Shown one piece after another: positions 7,336-12,585 of a DNA stretch of 12,585 nucleotides (position 1 is its first letter; each line of letters starts with the position of its first letter). Origin of the DNA: Chloroflexota bacterium (GTDB lineage Bacteria > Chloroflexota > Limnocylindria > QHBO01); NCBI GenBank assembly GCA_005879775.1, contig VBJX01000001.1, positions 1-12,585 on the forward strand, given 5' to 3'. The translations under genes were made by a program, and so were the position numbers. The notes beneath the pieces are model-generated. The model ran no database searches and was not told the origin of the DNA. It saw nothing but the letters and a program-made list of their open reading frames with translations.

Positions 7336-7895
7336 GCGATCCGGGGGCGAGCCGCCCCGCCGAGGAGGAGGCCATCCCGGTGAGCGTCCGGCTCGGGACG
7401 GTCGTCGCGCCCGAAGATCCCGAGGACTGGACCCGGCCGCTGACCTGGATCGCGGCGCTCGGCATGCTCATCGCCCCGCTCGTGGCGCTGGCCTGGTTCT
7501 GGCTCGCCGCGCCGCGCTCCAGCGGTGCACCAGTGGCCGGCACCTGGGCCGTGGCCCTGGCGCTGGTGATCGGCTCCAGCGCCGCCGGCGGCACGCAGAT
7601 CGGCCGGCTGCGGGCCTTTGCCGGGACCCTCGCCAGTGCCCTCTTTGCGGCCCTGGTGACCGTGGCGATCGGGTTGGCGGCAGCCGGGGAGCGGCAGGTC
7701 GGCGTGGCCTCCCCAACGCTTGCCCACGCATTCGCCGCGGCGGCGGCTGGATTGGCGGGGGCCGTCGCGGCTTCCGGGCTGGCTCCGATCGTCGCCGGCT
7801 CTCCTTCACGGGCATTGCGGATCGTGCTGCCGGGTGCGCTCGGCATCGCCGTCGCGCTGCTGGTCCTCCCCCACCTCTTCGCAGGAGCGGTCTAG
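7332..7895 (+). CDS. Unknown multi-helix membrane protein
   Basis: 187 residues from the GTG at 7332, which overlaps the stop of the ligase gene (GTGA), with a weak GGTGAGG 10 nt upstream. The first ~38 residues are acidic and soluble; then come about five hydrophobic segments (roughly 39-59, 67-85, 91-115, 126-155 and 163-182), very rich in Ala, Gly, Leu and Val. No motif or family is recognised. The overlap implies co-translation with the cysteine ligase, but that alone does not suggest a shared function. It ends 7 bp before the stop of the convergent gene on the minus strand. Confidence 0.75.
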   Translation: MSDPGASRPAEEEAIPVSVRLGTVVAPEDPEDWTRPLTWIAALGMLIAPLVALAWFWLAAPRSSGAPVAGTWAVALALVIGSSAAGGTQIGRLRAFAGTLASALFAALVTVAIGLAAAGERQVGVASPTLAHAFAAAAAGLAGAVAASGLAPIVAGSPSRALRIVLPGALGIAVALLVLPHLFAGAV

Positions 7896-7902
7896 AGCGA
7901 GG

Positions 7903-8454
7903 CTACGCGGCCGGTCCCTTCCGGCTGAGCCGCTCCGCGAGTCCTCCGGCCAGCAGCGCCAGCCCCAGCGCGATGATGGCGATCGAGCCGACCACGCGGA
8001 ACGCCTCTCCGCCGAAGGCGGTGGCGAAGGCGAGATAGGCGACCACCGCGCCCGCCGCCATCCCGGAGCCGATCCACTTGAAGGCCGGCGCATCGGCGAT
8101 CAATCCGGCCGCGTACAGGCCGATCCCGATCGAGAACGGGACGATCGTCCACAGGTACGACCAGGCCTCCCATCGGTCGTTCAGGCTCGTAAAGAGGAGT
8201 GCGATGCCCACGCCGGCCAGGAAGACGCCGGGGATCACCATTCCCGCCCGCAGGCGCCGGTTCTGGCGCCCGCCGAAGAGCGCCGGAAGGACGAAGAAGA
8301 GCGAGAGGCCGATGAGCAGCGCCGGCCACCAGTCGAGCAGGTCGTCGCTGATGCCCAGGCTGCCGATCCATCGCCCGATCGGCTCGCTGGCGAGCACGAG
8401 GAGGCCGATCACCACCAGCATCAGGCCCAGGAGGAGCTCGATGGTGCGGCTCAT
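7903..8454 (-). CDS. LiaF-TM/DUF5668-like membrane protein
   Basis: 183 residues with about six hydrophobic segments. Two copies of a helix pair are suggested by WWPALLIGLSLFFVL (residues 42-56) and LWTIVPFSIGIGLY (about 101-114). The Trp-Pro-helix pattern is that of the LiaF transmembrane/DUF5668 repeat seen in envelope-stress and putative membrane-regulator proteins. The C-terminal LiaF soluble domain is absent, so a direct role in a Lia-type two-component system is not supported. The ATG at 8454 is preceded on its strand by TATACT with a 7-nt gap and no Shine-Dalgarno sequence, so a leaderless transcript is predicted. The promoter overlaps that of the divergent acylase gene. Confidence 0.72.
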   Translation of the reverse strand: MSRTIELLLGLMLVVIGLLVLASEPIGRWIGSLGISDDLLDWWPALLIGLSLFFVLPALFGGRQNRRLRAGMVIPGVFLAGVGIALLFTSLNDRWEAWSYLWTIVPFSIGIGLYAAGLIADAPAFKWIGSGMAAGAVVAYLAFATAFGGEAFRVVGSIAIIALGLALLAGGLAERLSRKGPAA

Positions 8455-8461
8455 TCGGGCG

Positions 8462-8469
8462 AGTATAGT
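8462..8469. promoter_or_regulatory. Overlapping divergent -10 boxes in a 23-bp gap
   Basis: The 8 bases AGTATAGT contain TATAGT on the plus strand (8464-8469, 8 nt before the ATG at 8478) and TATACT on the minus strand (8467-8462, 7 nt before the ATG at 8454). One AT-rich core can therefore serve both genes, each with a start site at or beside its start codon. Two polymerases could not occupy it at once, so the two genes would compete for transcription. Confidence 0.6.
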
Positions 8470-8477
8470 GCCGCCAA

Positions 8478-10811
8478 ATGCCCGGCCCCGACTGGCCCAA
8501 GGGCCTGCTCCGCCTCACGGGCCGGCGCCTGCCGAAGACGAGCGGCCGCCTCACCGTGGAGGGGCTCGACGGGCCGTTGACGATCGGCCGAGACGGTTGG
8601 GGGATCCCCCACGTGGACGCCTCCAGCCCGCATGACGCCTGGTTCGCGCTCGGCTTCTGCCAGGCCCAGGACCGCGCCTTCCAGCTCGAGACCCTCCTGC
8701 GGGTCGGACGCGGCACGCTGGCCGAGCTGGTGGGGTCAGGCGGGCTGATCGCCGATCGGATGTCGCGGCGGATCGGCTTCGCGCGCGTCGCCGAGTGTCA
8801 GCTCCCCTTGCTGGCGGGCGAGGTGCGCGCGACGATCGATGCCTTCGTGGCGGGAGTCAACGCCGGGCTGGCAGGTGGCCTCTCGCGACGCCCCCACGAG
8901 TTCGTCCTCCTGCGCAGCCAGCCCAGCCAATGGGGGGCGCTCGATGTCCTGGCCTTCGCCGGCCTGCAGGCCTTCAGCCTTTCGTCGAACTGGGACGCAG
9001 AGCTGGCGCGCCTTCGGGTCCTGGCCGATGACGGCCCTCAGGCCCTCGCCGACCTCGATGAGCCGTACCCGTCCTGGCTCCCCTTGAGCGTCCCGGTCGG
9101 AGCATCCGCCGGGAGCGCCCTGGACCGCCTGGCCGACGACCTGGCCGTCTTCGCATCGGCCGCTCCCTCAGGAGGGGGGTCGAACAACTGGGCCATCGCC
9201 GGGACACGAACCGCGTCGGGCAAACCGATCCTGGCCAACGACCCGCACCTCGCCCCGCGACTTCCGGCGCCCTGGTATCTGGTGCATTTGCGTTGCCCGG
9301 ATTGGGAGGTGGCCGGCGCCGCCTTCACCGGGTCGCCGGCGATCCCGATCGGCCACAACGGCTACGCGGCCTGGGGCATCACCGCCGGCCTCACCGACCA
9401 GTGGGACCTCTTCATCGAGGAGATCGGTCCGGATGGCGCCAGCGTGCGGCAGGGCGACGCCTTCGTGGCGTGTGACGTCATGCGCGAGCCGATCCAGGTG
9501 CGCGGCGGGCCATCGGTCGTCGAGGAGGTGCTCGTCACCCCGCGCGGCCCGATCATCACCCCGATCCTCGAGGAGATCGCCCCAGCCCTCTCGCTCAGCG
9601 CGGTCTGGTTGCGCGGGCTGCCGATCCGCGGCTTCCTGGACTGCGTGGCGATCCGCTCGTTCGACGAGCTCCGCTCCGCCTTCGCCGAGTGGCCAGGACC
9701 GGCGCTGAACGTGGTCTACGCCGATCGCGGCGGGCAGATCGGCTACCAGCTGGTGGGACAGCTGCCCGTCCGGCGACAGGGGAACGGGATGCTGCCGCTC
9801 CCTGGCTGGCTGCCCGGCGTCGGCTGGGAGGACGAGCTCGTGCCGCTCGACGCGATGCCGTGCATCGTCGATCCGCCGAACGGCTTCGTGGCCAGCGCCA
9901 ACAATCGCCCGATGCAGGACGGGCCGGGGCCCTTCCTGGGCGACGACTTCATCGAGGGCTACCGCCAGGCGCGCATCGTCGAGGCCCTCGCCGATCGGTC
10001 CGACTGGGATGTCGCCGGCTGCACCGCGCTGCAGATGGACCTCACCTGCACGCCGTGGCTGGAGCTGCGCGAGACCGTCCTTGCCATCACTTCCGATGAC
10101 GAGGCGACCCGGATCGGCCTCGAGCTGCTCGACTCCTGGGACGGGCAGCTGACCGTCGATGCAGCCGCAGGATCGGTCTACCAGGCGTGGATCGCCGAGC
10201 TGTCGGAGCGAATCGCCCGATCACGCGCGCCCCGCTCATGGCGCTGGATGCTGGGTGCCGGATTCGGCGAGATCGTGCCGGTCACCATGCTCCACACCCG
10301 GGCGGCAGGACGCGTGGTGCGCCTCATGCGCGAGCAACCCGAAGGCTGGTTCGAGCGGGGTTGGCTGGCAGAGGCGGCCGATGCGTTGGGGGCGGCAGTT
10401 CGGCGCCTGGCGCGGGAGCACGGGGTCGATCCCTCGGCCTGGGGCTGGGGACGGCTGCGGACTGTGACCCTGCGACACCCGGTCGAAGATCAGGCGGCGT
10501 TTGCGCGGACCTTCAACCTGGGTCCCGCGCCCCTCGGCGGCGACTCGAGCACGCCAGCCCAGGCTGCCACCGGGCCCCTCCACCCATTCGCCAATCCGGG
10601 ATACCTGCCCAATACTCGTGCCGTGATCGACCTGGCCGACCTCGACGCCAGTCGCTGGGTGCTGGCCGGGGGCCAGTCCGGTAACCCGTTCTCGCCACAT
10701 TACGGCGATCTCTTCCCGCTCTGGCTGGCGGGCGAAGGGATACCGATCCCCTGGTCACCCGATGCGGTCAGCGCTGCGACCGTCGATACACTCCGATTGG
10801 AGCCACGATGA
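8478..10811 (+). CDS. Penicillin acylase-family (S45) Ntn hydrolase, apparently cytoplasmic
   Basis: 777-residue precursor of the penicillin G acylase/cephalosporin acylase/AHL acylase family, which hydrolyses amide-linked acyl chains. Family landmarks are the opening domain GPLTIGRDGWGIPHV (residues 32-46) and the A-chain segment GFCQAQDRAFQLETLLRVGRG (59-79). The autocleavage site GGG|SNNWAIAG follows, with the nucleophile S235 (nt 9180-9182) becoming the N-terminus of the B chain. Then come ANDPHL, GHNGYAAWGITAGLTDQWDLF and a conserved Asn segment, NGFVASANNRP. Self-processing would give about 234 and 543 residues. Most characterised members are exported, but this one has no signal peptide: it begins MPGPDWPKG, and an in-frame TAG at 8466-8468 rules out an upstream extension. 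Acylated amide, lactone-signal or peptide substrates cannot be told apart. It overlaps the next gene by ATGA. Confidence 0.92.
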   Translation: MPGPDWPKGLLRLTGRRLPKTSGRLTVEGLDGPLTIGRDGWGIPHVDASSPHDAWFALGFCQAQDRAFQLETLLRVGRGTLAELVGSGGLIADRMSRRIGFARVAECQLPLLAGEVRATIDAFVAGVNAGLAGGLSRRPHEFVLLRSQPSQWGALDVLAFAGLQAFSLSSNWDAELARLRVLADDGPQALADLDEPYPSWLPLSVPVGASAGSALDRLADDLAVFASAAPSGGGSNNWAIAGTRTASGKPILANDPHLAPRLPAPWYLVHLRCPDWEVAGAAFTGSPAIPIGHNGYAAWGITAGLTDQWDLFIEEIGPDGASVRQGDAFVACDVMREPIQVRGGPSVVEEVLVTPRGPIITPILEEIAPALSLSAVWLRGLPIRGFLDCVAIRSFDELRSAFAEWPGPALNVVYADRGGQIGYQLVGQLPVRRQGNGMLPLPGWLPGVGWEDELVPLDAMPCIVDPPNGFVASANNRPMQDGPGPFLGDDFIEGYRQARIVEALADRSDWDVAGCTALQMDLTCTPWLELRETVLAITSDDEATRIGLELLDSWDGQLTVDAAAGSVYQAWIAELSERIARSRAPRSWRWMLGAGFGEIVPVTMLHTRAAGRVVRLMREQPEGWFERGWLAEAADALGAAVRRLAREHGVDPSAWGWGRLRTVTLRHPVEDQAAFARTFNLGPAPLGGDSSTPAQAATGPLHPFANPGYLPNTRAVIDLADLDASRWVLAGGQSGNPFSPHYGDLFPLWLAGEGIPIPWSPDAVSAATVDTLRLEPR

Positions 10812-11332
10812 GCGCAATCCTTCGCTGGTCCCTCCGCCTCGCTGAGCTCTCACTGGCGCTCATCGGGCTCGGGGTCTCGACGTTGATCGTCTACGCCTGG
10901 GTCGAGGTCCTCAACAACCCCGGCTACACGCTCGTCGACGGCTACTGGATTGGGGGGCTGCCCTGGACCCCCGCAGGGATCGTGATGATCCTCGTCGGAT
11001 CGGTCGCCGCGCTTGTCGCAGCGGCGATGGCGATCATCGTCGAAGGCGGCTGGTGGCGCCGCATCCTGATCCTGCCGACCTGGGCCGCCGCCTTCCTCTG
11101 GTGGTCGGTGGCGATGGGCATTCTCCCGTTTGACCCGAGCTACCACGCCCCCGATCCGGTGACCCTTGCCTACTCGCTGCCGACCATGGCGGCCCTGCTG
11201 CTGCTCCTGCCGGCCGTCGTGCTGGCCGGCGTGGCCATCACCCCGCGCCGCCAGCCTCCGCCGGCGATTCACCTGACGCGCGTGCACGCCCCCGACGAGC
11301 CGCCCTCCCCATGGCGCAACGAAGAGTCATGA
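10808..11332 (+). CDS. Four-helix membrane protein coupled to the acylase
   Basis: 174 residues; its ATG overlaps the acylase stop (ATGA), and GGAG sits 5 nt upstream, inside the acylase gene. Four hydrophobic segments lie at about residues 11-32, 54-77, 84-104 and 122-146, followed by a Pro/Arg-rich cytoplasmic-type tail. No family is recognised. The tight overlap suggests equimolar production with the Ntn hydrolase; it could anchor or shelter it at the membrane, but nothing in the sequence shows contact. It ends 7 bp from the stop of the convergent acyl-CoA dehydrogenase gene, leaving no room for a separate terminator. Confidence 0.78.
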   Translation: MSAILRWSLRLAELSLALIGLGVSTLIVYAWVEVLNNPGYTLVDGYWIGGLPWTPAGIVMILVGSVAALVAAAMAIIVEGGWWRRILILPTWAAAFLWWSVAMGILPFDPSYHAPDPVTLAYSLPTMAALLLLLPAVVLAGVAITPRRQPPPAIHLTRVHAPDEPPSPWRNEES

Positions 11333-11339
11333 GGCTCGG

Positions 11340-12536
11340 CTACATCTCTCCTTCATATGGGGGTTGGGGCATGCGCAGCGGCTTGTCCTTGCGGTAGCCG
11401 AGGAGGTAATCGGCCTGGATTAGGGTGTGGATCTGGCTCGTCCCCTCGTAGATGACCGATCCCTTGCTGTTGCGCAGGTAGCGCTCGACCGGGTTCTCGT
11501 CGCTGTAGCCATAGGCGCCGTGGATCTGGATCGCGTCGAGGGCCGATGCGACCGCGTGATCCGTGCAGAACCACTTGGCCAGGCTCGTCTCGCGGCTGTT
11601 GCGCTCCCCGGCGTTCTTCTTCCAGCCCGCCTTGAAGACGAGCAGGCGTCCCGCCTCGATGCCGGCGTACATGCGCGCCAGCATCTGCTTGACGAGCTGG
11701 TGCTCGCCGATCTCCGAGCCGAATGTCTTGCGCTCGTGGGCGTATTTCAGCGAGGCGTCCAGGCAGGCCTGGGCCAGCCCCACTGACCCGGCGGCGACCG
11801 TATAGCGCCCCTGGTCGATGGCGCTCATGGCGATGGTGAACCCCTCCCCCTCCTCACCAACCCGGTTCGCGGCCGGCACCTCGCAGTCGCTGAAGTAGAG
11901 GATCCCGGTGTTGCCGGCCCGCACACCGAGCTTGCCGTGGAGCGACTCCGTCGAGAAGCCGGGGAAGCCGCGCTCGACGATGAAGGCGGTGATTCCCTTG
12001 TGGCCCGCTGCCTTGTCGAGGGTGGCGAAGACCAGGAAGTTGTCGGCGGTATCGGCCAGGCTGATCCAGACCTTCGAGCCGTTGAGGACGTAGGTCTCGC
12101 CCCTGCGCCGGGCGGTGGTCGACAGGTTGGCGGCGTCGCTCCCGACGCCCGGCTCGGTGAGGCCGAAGGTGGCCAGCTTCTCGCCCCTGGCCTGCGGGAT
12201 GAGGTAGCGCTCCTTCTGGTCGTCGTTGGCCCATTGCAGCAGGGTCAGCGAGTTCAGCCCGGTATGGACGCTGAGGATCACGCGGAAGGCAGTGTCGGCG
12301 CGCTCCATCTCCTCGCAGAGCAGGGCAAAGGCGATGTAGTCCATCCCGGTCCCCCCGTATCGCTCCGGAATAGGGAGGCCCAGGAGCCCGGCCGCGCCCA
12401 TCTTCTCGTAGAGTGAGCGGTCGTAGGTGGCCGTCGAGTCGAGCTCGTGGATGCGGGGCAGGATCTCGCGTTCGGCGAAGGCGCGCGCCGTGCGCTGCAC
12501 GTCACGCTGGGCATCGGTCAGCGAGAAATCGATCAT
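11340..12536 (-). CDS. Acyl-CoA dehydrogenase
   Basis: FAD enzyme of 398 residues that makes the alpha,beta double bond in an acyl-CoA and hands electrons to ETF. Landmarks in order: the N-terminal helical domain from FSLTDAQRDVQRTARAFAE, IPERYGGTGMD (56-66), FGLTEPGVGSDAANLST with the FAD/acyl-CoA contacts (124-140), LNGSKVWIS (151-159), HERKTFGSEIGEHQ (267-280), the FAD-binding QIHGAYGYS (337-345), and VIYEGTSQIHTLI holding the catalytic base E364. The Glu position is that of short- and medium-chain enzymes rather than the alternative site of isovaleryl-type enzymes. The substrate cannot be set more precisely. The start is fixed by an in-frame TAG in the upstream -10 box. It might act in the same short or branched acyl-CoA pathway as the mutase at the other end of the window, but they are not linked. 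Confidence 0.94.
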   Translation of the reverse strand: MIDFSLTDAQRDVQRTARAFAEREILPRIHELDSTATYDRSLYEKMGAAGLLGLPIPERYGGTGMDYIAFALLCEEMERADTAFRVILSVHTGLNSLTLLQWANDDQKERYLIPQARGEKLATFGLTEPGVGSDAANLSTTARRRGETYVLNGSKVWISLADTADNFLVFATLDKAAGHKGITAFIVERGFPGFSTESLHGKLGVRAGNTGILYFSDCEVPAANRVGEEGEGFTIAMSAIDQGRYTVAAGSVGLAQACLDASLKYAHERKTFGSEIGEHQLVKQMLARMYAGIEAGRLLVFKAGWKKNAGERNSRETSLAKWFCTDHAVASALDAIQIHGAYGYSDENPVERYLRNSKGSVIYEGTSQIHTLIQADYLLGYRKDKPLRMPQPPYEGEM

Positions 12537-12548
12537 GGGTCGCCAGCG

Positions 12549-12576
12549 ATTCTAGCGGCCGGCCCACCTTGGTCAG
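12549..12576 (-). promoter_or_regulatory. Promoter of the acyl-CoA dehydrogenase gene
   Basis: On the minus strand CTGACC (12576-12571) and TAGAAT (12554-12549) are separated by 16 nt. This is the best -35/-10 pair in the window. The ATG follows 12 nt after the -10 with no Shine-Dalgarno sequence, giving a leader of only about 5 nt. The TAG of the -10 box is an in-frame stop, so the start cannot lie further upstream. Confidence 0.55.
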
Positions 12577-12585
12577 ACCCTCTTC

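Noticed and set aside
7892..8716. Minus-strand frame of 274 codons across the LiaF-like gene and acylase start
   Set aside because: Overlaps the better membrane-protein frame at 7903-8454 and crosses the divergent promoter; Arg/Pro-rich shadow.

Overview
This is a gene-dense window of roughly 70% GC from a bacterial chromosome. It shows no tRNA, rRNA, CRISPR array, insertion sequence or phage gene. The mix of genes suggests an uncultured, high-GC Chloroflexota of the Limnocylindria type, with Actinobacteria as the alternative: a two-subunit-type acyl-CoA mutase, a CysRS/MshC-like ligase, a SpoIID-domain protein with a Pro/Thr linker, and -10 boxes sitting directly against start codons. This taxonomic guess is inference.

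Layout. (1) 2-1459: large subunit of a B12-dependent acyl-CoA mutase, cut by the left edge. Its substrate-pocket residues match isobutyryl-CoA mutase rather than methylmalonyl-CoA mutase. (2) 1655-2527: stand-alone 5'-3' exonuclease/flap endonuclease. (3) 2642-3832: secreted SpoIID/LytB-domain protein with a Pro/Thr linker. It converges, with overlapping stop codons, on (4) 3829-5033 (minus): an MFS exporter broken by a frameshift. (5) 5089-5882: divergent two-gene operon of a DUF5808-like protein and a four-helix membrane protein. (6) 5887-5994 (minus): a 35-residue single-helix membrane protein. (7) 6104-7895: operon of a frameshifted CysRS/MshC-family ligase and an unknown membrane protein. 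(8) 7903-8454 (minus): LiaF/DUF5668-like membrane protein. It is divergent, through a 23-bp shared promoter, from (9) 8478-11332: a penicillin-acylase-family Ntn hydrolase and a translationally coupled membrane protein. (10) 11340-12536 (minus): acyl-CoA dehydrogenase.

There is no single obvious new multi-gene system. The most distinctive features are regulatory and structural. At least four well-matched TAnnnT -10 boxes, and two weaker ones, lie 7-12 nt upstream of start codons that lack a Shine-Dalgarno sequence, which implies largely leaderless transcription. One pair of these boxes overlaps on opposite strands in a 23-bp gap. Downstream genes of operons instead overlap their predecessor (GTGA, GTGA, ATGA), with Shine-Dalgarno-like sequence of varying strength.

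The mutase and the acyl-CoA dehydrogenase would both fit short or branched acyl-CoA catabolism, but they are 10 kb apart and not co-transcribed. Both frameshifts (MFS and CysRS/MshC) correspond to a net loss of one base, so assembly or base-calling error must be weighed against real gene decay. In the ligase the segment around the break also looks shortened, which argues for a larger lesion there.
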